DNA of 64,000 nucleotides from Sphingobacteriales bacterium (GTDB taxonomy: Bacteria > Bacteroidota > Bacteroidia > Chitinophagales > JADIYW01), in the NCBI GenBank assembly GCA_016721245.1, contig JADKIQ010000025.1:62001-126000 (forward strand). Direction: 5' to 3'. This document shows positions 1 to 7,799 of the stretch, one piece after another. How positions within the stretch are numbered: position 1 is the first letter of the stretch; every line of letters starts with the position of its first letter. The position numbers were made by a program, and so were the translations under genes. Below the pieces are notes generated by a model. The model had not been told where the DNA came from. It made no database searches and saw only the letters and a list, made by a program, of their open reading frames with translations.

Positions 1-2
1 AA

Positions 3-305
3 AATCAATCGCCGTTTGACAGTTCATTAACAAAAATTTTAAGACCTACACTAAATAATGAAAGGATTGTTGCACAATCTGGGTGGTTTACTGCACACAA
101 ATATTCAAATAAAGCAAAAAGATTCGTTACACTAGAAACCAATACTGCAATAAAAACTAACTTGACGCAAATTGAAATTCCAGCGAATATAAAAAAGGAT
201 ATTCTTAATAAATTATCAATGTTTGGAGTAAATAACCGAACAATATTTCCAGATGTTAATGGTCTTAGTATGCATTTAAACTGGAAATATCTGGTCGATA
301 AATAA
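3..305 (+). CDS. FRG-domain protein, C-terminal part (cut by window edge)
   Basis: The open frame enters from the left edge and ends at TAA 303-305, giving about 100 residues. The visible part reads ERIVAQSGWF, then a stretch ending IPANIKKDILNKLSMFGV and FPDVNGLSMHL. This matches the C-terminal half of FRG domains (named for a conserved Phe-Arg-Gly further upstream): an R-I-x-x-Q-x-G-x-F strand, then a K-x-x-I-L-x-x-L helix and an F-P-D-x-x-G-L motif. FRG domains occur in uncharacterised bacterial accessory proteins, often in variable or defence-related loci. The N-terminus and any fused domain lie outside the window, so no function is assigned. Confidence 0.6.
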   Translation, partial: NQSPFDSSLTKILRPTLNNERIVAQSGWFTAHKYSNKAKRFVTLETNTAIKTNLTQIEIPANIKKDILNKLSMFGVNNRTIFPDVNGLSMHLNWKYLVDK

Positions 306-456
306 TAAAGCTACTGCTAACAAAAAATTTGCACTAGTTGTGTTATATTTGATTATTTAAGTTTTGTTTATTATATTTAATTTGTACTAAGGTTTTGTTT
401 TTGCTAAACACTCACAACCAGCGTCTATTTTCAGCCGTTACACACAATTTTTATTT

Positions 457-1296
457 ATGGAACCAATATCAATAATAGCCTTAAGTGCAGCCATAGGTGG
501 CGGTGCAGGGAAATTTGCTGAAAAAGCCTGGGATTCGGGTGAAAAATGGCTTAAAACATTTTTTAAAGACCATAACGAATTAGTACAACAGAAAGCAAAT
601 GAAAACTCTCTTGATTTTCTCAGTGAGCTCGCACAAAGAATTAAAAAATTAGAAGATCAAAATAAAGTTTCGGCAGATAAAATAATAGAAAGCCAAAATC
701 AACCAGATTTTACTATTCTGTTACAAAAGGCTATAATAACTGCATCACAAACTGACAATAAAGAAAAACATGTTCTATTAGCTACATTGGTTACGGAACG
801 ACTAACATCTTCTTCTGAAAGTATATTCACCCTTACAAGCAAAATGGCGTGTGACACTATTTCATATCTCACTGTGAATCAAATAAAGATTTTAGGATTT
901 TTAGCAAACGCAAAATATATAAGACCAAATCTACCGCCTATACAAAATTTACCGATAAACATCTTTCATGAATTTGTCGAAAATTGGATAACTAGTCGGC
1001 TAACACCATATCACGATTTAACTTTCAGATCTTTAGATTTTAAGCACTTAGAATCGCTATCTTGTTTACGAATAGATGAATTAGTGTATTGTAAATTTGA
1101 TCATTTATTCAATAGAGGTAATTTGAAGGTTGATTTCACGAAAATAAAAAACAGACAATTATACACTGAACTAAAAACAATTTGGGATAACTCAGAATTT
1201 GAGAGTTCAGGATTGACAACACTTGGTCAACTTATTGGGATTATTGCTTCAGATAACTTATCAAAAACTTATACAGACATAGGTTCGTGGAAATAA
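457..1296 (+). CDS. Hypothetical protein, probable LPO_1073/Vpar_1526-like (Abi-associated) family
   Basis: This is a 279-residue protein with a Gly/Ala-rich N-terminus (SIIALSAAIGGGAGKFAEKAW, about residues 4-24) that could be a short membrane-interacting helix. A charged helical part follows, containing ALQ-type text (QPDFTILLQKAIITASQTDN) and KHVLLATLVTERL near residues 85-115. The order 'GKxxEKxW...EKWLxxxFKDH...AxxNxxxFLxxLAxRIKKLE...QPDFxxLLQKA...KHxLLAxLVxERL' resembles, from memory, the LPO_1073/Vpar_1526 family, which is listed near abortive-infection-like genes. That name is tentative. The gene is visibly AT-rich, stands alone between palindromic spacers, and follows an FRG-domain gene. 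This suggests horizontally acquired cargo. Confidence 0.5.
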   Translation: MEPISIIALSAAIGGGAGKFAEKAWDSGEKWLKTFFKDHNELVQQKANENSLDFLSELAQRIKKLEDQNKVSADKIIESQNQPDFTILLQKAIITASQTDNKEKHVLLATLVTERLTSSSESIFTLTSKMACDTISYLTVNQIKILGFLANAKYIRPNLPPIQNLPINIFHEFVENWITSRLTPYHDLTFRSLDFKHLESLSCLRIDELVYCKFDHLFNRGNLKVDFTKIKNRQLYTELKTIWDNSEFESSGLTTLGQLIGIIASDNLSKTYTDIGSWK

Positions 1297-1553
1297 AAAA
1301 TGCGTATAACACTCCTCTCTGGCGCGAGTGTTAGCGCAGCGCTCTCATGTCTGCTAAATCAGTCGGTCTCTGACTGCAACCGAAATAGTAAAAAATCAAA
1401 AACCAATCTGCTATAATCATGCAATCCAATCTTAGCATGGTGCGTAAAAGTCTTCCAACAAAATAATTGGTACGCTGATTGTAAACTGATATCGAAATTC
1501 GAATATATTAGGTTAAATTAGTATTCGTAAGCAAAATCATTAATACATATACT
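1297..1553. other. Intergenic stretch with GC-richer palindromic remnant
   Basis: No gene is seen here. The first 85 bases after the stop hold short inverted repeats: AACACTC (1308-1314) with GAGTGTT (1326-1332), then GCGCAGCGC just after, and CAGTC (1360-1364) with GACTG (1372-1376). This short GC-richer block sits in AT-rich DNA. It resembles REP-like or cassette-end remnants of the kind scattered between accessory genes. The rest up to 1553 is AT-rich leader of the next gene with no clear promoter. Confidence 0.35.
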
Positions 1554-2108
1554 ATGAAAAACTTCTTACTCTTAATTCTTATATGCACCTTTTCCGGGTT
1601 TGCGGTCAAGGCGCAGTGCAACTGGGTAAACGGGTCGGATGCCTCCATACCCGATGACAACGGGCGCGGTATCTTAGACTGGAATGCCCATTACAACTAT
1701 GCCCTCAATGCGCCCGAACTCCTCAGCAGTTCTGTTTATGTTGGCAACAGAGTGACAAACTTGAAAAATTGCCTTTCCCAGGAAATGTTTGCTTCCTCCT
1801 TTGCATCTGTTTCCCTTATGATTGCCAGATGTGGTATACAATATGCCGGCTGGGTCAATTCACCCGATAATGCGATTCCCGGCTGCGGCATTCTTGATTC
1901 CATGGATCACTACAGTTATGCCATCGGCGGCAATAATAATATGGGTGATCTCAGCAGGCAGAAAATGAAATACCTTTCAGAAAATATAGATAAAGAAGTC
2001 TACGCCAGATTATACGCAGATGTTTCTGTTGCCCTGGCAAAAGCAGGCACAGCACCTGCCGCCACGGCAGTAATCCTCCGCCACCACCGGTTCCTGCTCC
2101 GCAGGTAG
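1554..2108 (+). CDS. Exported two-repeat domain; N-terminal part of a frame-broken TRAP-binding fusion
   Basis: The 184-residue product starts with a signal peptide (MKNFLLLILICTFSGFAVKA, cleaved after AQ). Two related repeats of about 70 residues follow. Each begins with a Cys, then W-V-N, an IPx2-GxGILD motif (IPDDNGRGILDW; IPGCGILDSMDH), a HYxYA motif, and ends in a helix S-x-x-S-V-x-L/A-x-A. I do not recognise the domain. After residue ~163 the frame turns into unlikely text (ILRHHRFLLRR), while the -1 frame from about 2072 reads a Pro/Ala linker (NPPPPVPAPQ...) running straight into the downstream TRAP domain. One lost base around 2041-2072 would explain both fragments as a single gene of about 518 codons. 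Confidence 0.6.
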   Translation: MKNFLLLILICTFSGFAVKAQCNWVNGSDASIPDDNGRGILDWNAHYNYALNAPELLSSSVYVGNRVTNLKNCLSQEMFASSFASVSLMIARCGIQYAGWVNSPDNAIPGCGILDSMDHYSYAIGGNNNMGDLSRQKMKYLSENIDKEVYARLYADVSVALAKAGTAPAATAVILRHHRFLLRR

Positions 2109-2194
2109 TAACACCACCGGTAGCTGCACCCACACCACCACCGGCTCCGGCAGAAGTACCGACTCCTGTACCTGCTCCAGAACCATTTAATAGA

Positions 2195-3109
2195 GTGATT
2201 AAAATTGCCACCCTGTTTCCAAAAACAAGCACCTGGGGCAAGGCATTACAAACATGGGCGCAGGCTATAATTCAAAAAACAGACGGCAAACTGGAACTGC
2301 AGATATTGTACAACGGTGCAGGGGGAGATGAAGCAGCCATAGTAAGTAAAATAAAAATGGGACAAGTGGACGCAGGTGTCATATCTTCTGCCGGTTACTA
2401 TAAAATATATAAACCCATTCTGGCTTTGCAAATCCCCGGGTTGTTTAAAGACTGGGCTACTTTCGACAAAGCACGTGAAACTATGAAATCGGATTTTGAA
2501 AAAGGAACGAAAGATGCAGGTTTTACTAACATCGGTTGGTTCGACATCGGAAAAATACGCATCTTATCTAAAGGGTTTGAGGTAAAAACACCGGATGATA
2601 TAAAAGGCAAAAAACCATTCCAATGGAAAGATGATAACCTGCAGCCACTGTTCTATCAGACAATTGGAGGAGTTACGCCTGTACCAATGAATACACCCGA
2701 AGTGTTACCGGCCCTGAATACAGGCAATATCAACTTGATTACTGCACCCTGTTTGTTTGCAGAGCAAATGCAATGGGCACAAAAGTTAGATCACCTTACA
2801 ATGGAGGCAGACGCATTTGAAGTAGGCGGTATTGTTATTTCCTCCAAACGGCTGGACGGGATGCCGGCTGATTTAAAGGAAATATTTTTAGAAACCGCTA
2901 AACTATACGCCAGTTCATTAACTAAAAAAATACGCGTGGAAGACGATGCGGCTTTCACACGATTGAATGCAAGCAAAGCCTTGATTGCGCGCACGCCGGC
3001 AGAACAGGCAAAATGGAATACACTGTACAAACAGTACAGACTGCGTTTGGCACAAGGCACGTTTACACCGGAACTGATTTCAAAACTGGAACAACTGGCA
3101 GGACAATAA
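2195..3109 (+). CDS. TRAP-type (DctP-like) solute-binding domain, C-terminal part of broken fusion
   Basis: The product is a 304-residue periplasmic-binding-protein domain of the DctP type: IKIATLFPKTSTWGKAL at the start, IxxKTDGKLELQILYNG, a G-Q-V-D-A-G-V segment, 'ILALQIPGLF', 'GFTNIGW', 'VKTPDDIKGKK' and 'GGVTPVPMNTPEVLPAL'. Such proteins deliver carboxylates or related solutes to DctQM permeases, but no dctQ or dctM is nearby. The GTG at 2195 has no signal peptide after it. The same frame is open upstream to about 2072 and encodes a Pro-rich linker, so the exported domain at 1554-2108 is the probable native N-terminus. Without that fusion, this fragment would stay in the cytoplasm. It converges on the next gene with 7 bases between stops. 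Confidence 0.75.
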   Translation: MIKIATLFPKTSTWGKALQTWAQAIIQKTDGKLELQILYNGAGGDEAAIVSKIKMGQVDAGVISSAGYYKIYKPILALQIPGLFKDWATFDKARETMKSDFEKGTKDAGFTNIGWFDIGKIRILSKGFEVKTPDDIKGKKPFQWKDDNLQPLFYQTIGGVTPVPMNTPEVLPALNTGNINLITAPCLFAEQMQWAQKLDHLTMEADAFEVGGIVISSKRLDGMPADLKEIFLETAKLYASSLTKKIRVEDDAAFTRLNASKALIARTPAEQAKWNTLYKQYRLRLAQGTFTPELISKLEQLAGQ

Positions 3110-3116
3110 ATAAAAA

Positions 3117-3722
3117 CTAAGTATACTCTTTTATTTTTAAACGGCGGAAGAAATCCTCTTCCGCTATTTCTTTTATATGGCCGGGCGGCAAATCATCCAA
3201 CGTCAAATCTTCAATGGCAACGCGTATAAGTCTTTTACAACGATGTCCTAACGCAAACACCATTTTCCGTACCTGATGGTATTTTCCTTCCGTTAAACTC
3301 ATAAGCAGCCAGCAGTATGGACTATATTCATGTTTTTCATCTGTAACATGATATTTACTGAGGTCATCTGCTAATTGTACTTCGCAAGGGCTTGTTACCC
3401 AATCTGCTCCGCCACGAATTCGGATGCGAACGCCTGTGCGTAATTGCTGTAAAGTTTCTTCACTTACCTGATAGCGAACCTTAACGAGATAGGTGCGTTT
3501 ATGCGGCACTTTACTTTTGAATAATAGCCTGGTTACTTTTTTATTATTGCTTAACAATAAAAGCCCTTCTGAATCACTATCCAGTCTGCCGATAGCGTGA
3601 GTGCCTTCAGGAAATTCGTATGACAATGCAGACAATTGTCTTACTTTATCATTGCCTGTAAACTGCGAAACCATATTCGTTGGTTTATGTAAAATAAAAT
3701 ATCGGTGGTTTATGGCTGACAT
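3117..3722 (-). CDS. rluE: RluE-like 23S rRNA pseudouridine synthase
   Basis: The 201-residue protein is an RsuA/RluB/E/F-family pseudouridine synthase without an N-terminal S4 domain. It starts directly at the catalytic fold (YFILHKPTNMVSQF), and carries GRLDSDSEGLLLLS with the catalytic Asp near residue 48 and the EGKYHQVRKM motif near residue 150. In E. coli, RluE modifies U2457 of 23S rRNA. The length fits RluE rather than the longer RluB or RluF. It is the last gene of a minus-strand operon and begins one base after the stop of the upstream sensor kinase gene. The family is certain; the exact target site is inferred. Confidence 0.85.
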   Translation of the reverse strand: MSAINHRYFILHKPTNMVSQFTGNDKVRQLSALSYEFPEGTHAIGRLDSDSEGLLLLSNNKKVTRLLFKSKVPHKRTYLVKVRYQVSEETLQQLRTGVRIRIRGGADWVTSPCEVQLADDLSKYHVTDEKHEYSPYCWLLMSLTEGKYHQVRKMVFALGHRCKRLIRVAIEDLTLDDLPPGHIKEIAEEDFFRRLKIKEYT

Positions 3723-3723
3723 A

Positions 3724-5550
3724 TTACAGGTGCTGTCCGTTGGTTTTATGCTGTCCGTTTACTTTCTCTTCAATCAACACAGGAAACTCCATGTGCAGCC
3801 TGAAATTCCAGGCATTCAGCAAATTAATCTGAAACTTGCCGTTTAATAAATCGATAATCGATGTAACCGATTTTATATTTTCATCGTTAATATTCATTTG
3901 TGCGCCGGTGTACTGAATTCGGATTTGCGCTTCTTTTATAGATGGAATCACATAAATACTAATGGTGATTTGCTCTGGTTTATTGACGGTAAAATGGCGC
4001 AAAATATGCTTGATGAAATCGTAGATTAACTGCTGAGATACCGGTGATAGATTATCCGGGATATTAAAATTGTAGGAGAGGGGCGAGGTTTGCTGTTTGT
4101 AATCTTCCAGCATATCCTTTAAGGCCACTTTGATGCCGAATTTTTTCAGGGTAGGAGGCAGCAGCGTATGAGAAAACATACGGATATCACCACAAATCGC
4201 ATCAATTTCCTGAATGATTTTATTCAGTTCTGTCTTTTCATTTTCGTTGCTCGTTTTGATTGCCGACATTTTCATTTTCACTGCCGACATCATAATGCCG
4301 ATGCCGTCATGCAGTTCTCTGCCCACACGCATTCGCTCGTTTTGCTGTCCTTCAATCAGCGAGAAGTTATTGTGTGAATTAATCAGGCTCACTTCTTTTT
4401 TCAGCTGCTCGTTGTTTTTAATAATCTGTATTACTCTGTAAACGGTAGAAACACAAATAATAGTCGCAATGATAAATGCATTGCTATACGTGTAAATCTG
4501 TCCTAAATAAACTCCAAACACATCACTACCAAACTCCGGCTGCGGGTAAAACAGGAAGAACGAAAACGAAATAAAATACAATAGAGTGAACAATACCAGT
4601 GAGCGTTCATTTGTATTAAAATACACAAAGATGAAGGTAATTATAACGGTCGACAAACAAACAATAGCAAATATATTCTGCACGATTATAAACGTTTTCT
4701 GAGCCGGTGTGCTTAATAATCCTGCAAGTAAAGACACAACTATTAAGAGCACACTGAAATAAATAAAATAGCGCAACACGTTTTGCAACTCGGGTAATTC
4801 TATCCTCTTTTTTATAAAACCTCTTAAAAACAAGATGGATGTTATCAGATAAATGGAAAGCATGATTTTCTTCAGAAAGATATCCAGCACGGGATGATCC
4901 GGCCACAGCAATTCATACCCCAAATTATTTTTTACAAACAAATAAACGATTCCTGCCAGCAGGTACAAAAGATAGTAATAATAATTTCTCGCATTCAGAA
5001 ATAAAGTAAGCAGCAGACAGATAAAAGAATATAAAATCAGAATTCCGTAGAATGCACCTCGCGTCATTTCCAGCGCTTCCGTTCTGGTAATCTTGGCATC
5101 TTTTTTCCAGATAAGCATTTCAGGTTTAAAATAGGAGTGAATGTCGTTTTTATTAAACTTAAAACGAACCGTACTGGTGCTGACGGGCTTAAGGTCGAAA
5201 GGAAACATCACGTTACGGTCGTAATAAATCCGCTGACTTAATTTCTTGGAAGTAAATTCGAATTGCTTCAATATCGTACTGTCATTTTCAGCAAACTGCT
5301 GCACACTGATTCTGTCGATTAACTGTATCGGAATTTCCAGTAAAATCTGTTGCGTTATATTCGTGGTGTTTTGCAGCCGCAGTTCATAGCTTAACGTATC
5401 ACTGTTTACATTACTAGTTTGTATAAGATATCTGGTAGCAGGTTTGCAGCGCATGGATTTATTAACGATAAATACCGTTTTGTTAGCCAGCAGAGATTGG
5501 CTTATAAACAATAGCAAAAATGCAGTTAATATGTATAGTTTCTTATTCAG
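3724..5550 (-). CDS. 7TM-DISM sensor kinase with intact His box but degenerate ATPase domain
   Basis: The protein has a signal peptide, an extracytoplasmic domain (about residues 25-165), seven membrane helices of the 7TM-DISM type (GAFYGILILYSF onward), a short coiled coil and a HisKA_3 domain. The phospho-acceptor box is intact: RELHDGIG, His codon at 4309-4311 (His414 from the CTG start), and so is the following HTLLPPTLKKFG helix. The ATPase half is degenerate. The N-box (QESxNNxIKHA in relatives) reads IKHILRHF, the G1 box (DNGxGF) reads QYTGAQMN, and the G2 box is missing. An in-frame TTG at 5517 would cut the signal peptide. The better start is CTG at 5550, giving MNKKLYILTAFLLFISQSLL and a CTGA overlap with the upstream stop. 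Its neighbour encodes the opposite half (see findings). Confidence 0.8.
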   Translation of the reverse strand: MNKKLYILTAFLLLFISQSLLANKTVFIVNKSMRCKPATRYLIQTSNVNSDTLSYELRLQNTTNITQQILLEIPIQLIDRISVQQFAENDSTILKQFEFTSKKLSQRIYYDRNVMFPFDLKPVSTSTVRFKFNKNDIHSYFKPEMLIWKKDAKITRTEALEMTRGAFYGILILYSFICLLLTLFLNARNYYYYLLYLLAGIVYLFVKNNLGYELLWPDHPVLDIFLKKIMLSIYLITSILFLRGFIKKRIELPELQNVLRYFIYFSVLLIVVSLLAGLLSTPAQKTFIIVQNIFAIVCLSTVIITFIFVYFNTNERSLVLFTLLYFISFSFFLFYPQPEFGSDVFGVYLGQIYTYSNAFIIATIICVSTVYRVIQIIKNNEQLKKEVSLINSHNNFSLIEGQQNERMRVGRELHDGIGIMMSAVKMKMSAIKTSNENEKTELNKIIQEIDAICGDIRMFSHTLLPPTLKKFGIKVALKDMLEDYKQQTSPLSYNFNIPDNLSPVSQQLIYDFIKHILRHFTVNKPEQITISIYVIPSIKEAQIRIQYTGAQMNINDENIKSVTSIIDLLNGKFQINLLNAWNFRLHMEFPVLIEEKVNGQHKTNGQHL

Positions 5551-7361
5551 GTAATATCTTTTAATGACATGATTAAATGTATGGTGGAACCTTTCTTTTC
5601 ATTCGACATCAGGTAAAAATTACCGTTCAAACTGTTCATTCTCGATTCAATATTCATCAAACCGATACCTTTGTTTTTATCATTGATAACGGAGAACCCG
5701 ATGCCGTCATCACTTATTTTCAGCTGCAGCGATTTATTATCTTTAATGGCTGTAATCGTCACATTATTCGCGTGAGAATGCTTGATGGTATTATTGGATA
5801 TCTCCTGAAATATTCTGTATAAATTAATATTCGCAACTTCATTCAGTTTAAAATGCTCCGGTATTTTTGTGAAATCGTAATGTGTGTTTACTTCGTTATA
5901 GAGTTTATCCGTAGCCGTAGTTATCAATTCCGTTAATTGCATTTGCTGCATATCGGGTGCTACGTAATTTCCCGTTATGTTATTAATGTCGGCAAGTGTT
6001 TTGTCTATTTCATTCAATACTGCAGGTATCACTTTCTTTTCATCGTTTTGCAGATGAAACGCAGATAAAACCGTTTTCAGTTGTTCAATATCTTTGGAGA
6101 TAGCGGCATCAATTTCATTGGTAATAATTTCTCGCTCTTCTTCCTGTCCGAGTACAAATGTATTGATATTACGTTTTTGCAGGAATTCAAGTCGCTGTGT
6201 CGAAAGGTTATTTTGGCGAATCAATTTATGGTAATTGATGGAAATGAAAACCGTTACCACAAATATTTCCAGCATGGTGATAAAGTAATTCAACTGCGGA
6301 ATGTAAATATTGCTGGTAAATAATTTGAAATTGTCAAACTCATTTATCCATTTCACTGCCGCAAATTCATTATTTATAAAGAGCATCCAGTTGGCCATAT
6401 GAAACAGCATTCCAATTAATACCCAGATAATTTCGCGACTGCCTGATTCAAGATAGGTGTACACACAAAGTATCAGTACAATTAAACCATAAAAAATAAA
6501 GACACCATTAACGAGCAGGTAGTAAACGCTGGCATTGATAAACCCGTATGATCGGTTGTATGACTGTGCAAGTAATAAAATACCGAAAATCAAAACCACT
6601 AATAAAAAGATGCGCAACAGATACCTGGTAAAACTGCGGAACTGCATGGAAAAAAATGTACGTATAAAGAAAATATGTGCCGTGAGATAACCAATTACCG
6701 CAATAACGCTGATGTATTTCTGTATTGCTGCTGAATAAAACCAGAAAAACTGATAACCGGTACCGTTAAATAATAAAAACAAGAGCAACATGAAGAAATT
6801 AATCATCAGGTAGATAGTGAAGAAATTACTCTTACTGAAGATGTAAAAACAAATAAGCAGCAAGAGATACATGAAAAAAATGCCGTAAAAAATCCCGTTG
6901 AAAAAATTATCGTGGTTGGTTGTTTTAATAAAGGTATTTTCCGTAGCAAGATTAAGCCTGAAATTTAATCGTTGAAGTGGCTTTTGGGTTACAGCAATAT
7001 GCAGATGAACAATACTGTCTTTATTTAGAAAAACTGGATATACAAAATTGGTGTGCTTGAAAACACGTTTTGTAAATGGAATTAAATCGCCCAAGATTAC
7101 GGTATCTCTATTGTTGTATATCACAATCTTGTCAATCGTAGGGTTGATAAAACTGAGATAGAGTTGCTGTTCTTTTCCTGAATTATTCTTCAGCATCAAA
7201 TCAAATTTCAGGTCTTTGCCAACTATCTCTTTCGAATTGGTAAGTGTATTATATATATCCGTTGAGGAAAAACCTGCATCAATTAATATATCTTTTGAAA
7301 TCCCGTTAAACGAGCTTAAGAACAAGCAACAAGCTAAGATGTATTTCAGGATTGTACTCAT
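5547..7361 (-). CDS. 7TM-DISM sensor kinase with intact ATPase domain but no phospho-acceptor His
   Basis: The 604-residue protein has a signal peptide, an extracytoplasmic domain, seven membrane helices (NGIFYGIFFMYLLLLICF onward, about residues 165-380), a coiled coil and a HisKA_3-like dimerisation helix. Where relatives read ERxRxxRELHDGIG, this one reads EEREIITNEIDAAIS: the His is Asp (Asp418, codon 6108-6110) and the next DG is AA. The ATPase domain is intact, with N-box QEISNNTIKHS near residue 520, G1 box DDGIGF near 550 and G2 KGIGLMNI. It starts by ATGA overlap with the yjbR-like gene upstream and is coupled to the second kinase downstream. It could phosphorylate the partner's His in trans, act as an ATP-dependent scaffold, or be regulatory. 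Confidence 0.85.
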   Translation of the reverse strand: MSTILKYILACCLFLSSFNGISKDILIDAGFSSTDIYNTLTNSKEIVGKDLKFDLMLKNNSGKEQQLYLSFINPTIDKIVIYNNRDTVILGDLIPFTKRVFKHTNFVYPVFLNKDSIVHLHIAVTQKPLQRLNFRLNLATENTFIKTTNHDNFFNGIFYGIFFMYLLLLICFYIFSKSNFFTIYLMINFFMLLLFLLFNGTGYQFFWFYSAAIQKYISVIAVIGYLTAHIFFIRTFFSMQFRSFTRYLLRIFLLVVLIFGILLLAQSYNRSYGFINASVYYLLVNGVFIFYGLIVLILCVYTYLESGSREIIWVLIGMLFHMANWMLFINNEFAAVKWINEFDNFKLFTSNIYIPQLNYFITMLEIFVVTVFISINYHKLIRQNNLSTQRLEFLQKRNINTFVLGQEEEREIITNEIDAAISKDIEQLKTVLSAFHLQNDEKKVIPAVLNEIDKTLADINNITGNYVAPDMQQMQLTELITTATDKLYNEVNTHYDFTKIPEHFKLNEVANINLYRIFQEISNNTIKHSHANNVTITAIKDNKSLQLKISDDGIGFSVINDKNKGIGLMNIESRMNSLNGNFYLMSNEKKGSTIHLIMSLKDIT

Positions 7362-7720
7362 TGTAATTCGTCCAGTTCTTTTTGTAGTTTCTTTGTCATT
7401 CCTTTTACCACTTCATTGTAAGAATGATCAATCATGGTATAAAAATCTTTTTCAGAAAACTCACCGGCGTAGGTTACTGTATTCCACATCTTTTTATTCA
7501 TGTGATAACCTGGCTGTACACTTTCATATTTATCCCGAAGTTCCACCGCCAATTCCGGGTCGCATTTCAGGTTTACTGAAATATCCACGTCATTTATATT
7601 GGTCAGCAGAAATATTTTCCCCATCACTTTAAAGACAATAGTTTCCTCATCAAAAGGAAAATCTTCCGTTACGCCTTTTTTTTGTAAACAATAAGCTCGG
7701 ATGTCTTCTAAATTTATCAA
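7358..7720 (-). CDS. MmcQ/YjbR family protein
   Basis: The product is a 120-residue single-domain protein of the YjbR/MmcQ fold. It opens IRAYCLQKKGVTEDFPFDEET, has KVMGKIFLL, then ISVNLKCDPELAVELR and the PGYHMNKKMWNTV motif, and ends in a basic helix. The fold resembles double-wing DNA-binding modules, but most members have no known role. It is the first gene of the operon leading into the two sensor kinases, with an ATGA overlap to the next gene, so translation is probably coupled. A link to the kinases is possible but not shown. Confidence 0.85.
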   Translation of the reverse strand: MINLEDIRAYCLQKKGVTEDFPFDEETIVFKVMGKIFLLTNINDVDISVNLKCDPELAVELRDKYESVQPGYHMNKKMWNTVTYAGEFSEKDFYTMIDHSYNEVVKGMTKKLQKELDELQ

Positions 7721-7736
7721 TTGCTGAATTTTAATT

Positions 7737-7744
7737 TATATTTG
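7737..7744 (+). promoter_or_regulatory. Bacteroidota -7 element before aceK
   Basis: TATATTTG fits the TAnnTTTG -7 consensus and lies 56 bases before the aceK ATG. No clear TTTG lies 19-20 bases upstream, so only the -7 half is supported. Confidence 0.4.
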
Positions 7745-7799
7745 TAAACGAGGAAAAACGTTCTGATTTTTTATTTCTGCTTTAAAAATAATACAATAA

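Noticed and set aside
1308..1332. Rho-independent terminator after the AT-rich gene
   Set aside because: The stem is only seven bases with an 11-base loop and no T-run follows; it is better described as a palindromic remnant.
2034..2045. Programmed -1 frameshift site for the TRAP fusion
   Set aside because: The GCA AAA GCA context is not a canonical X XXY YYZ slippery site and no strong downstream structure was seen, so a plain indel is preferred.
1951..2241. Gly-rich 96-codon minus-strand frame
   Set aside because: It is the antisense image of the Pro/Ala-rich linker and C-terminal part of the exported protein; composition and context do not suggest a gene.
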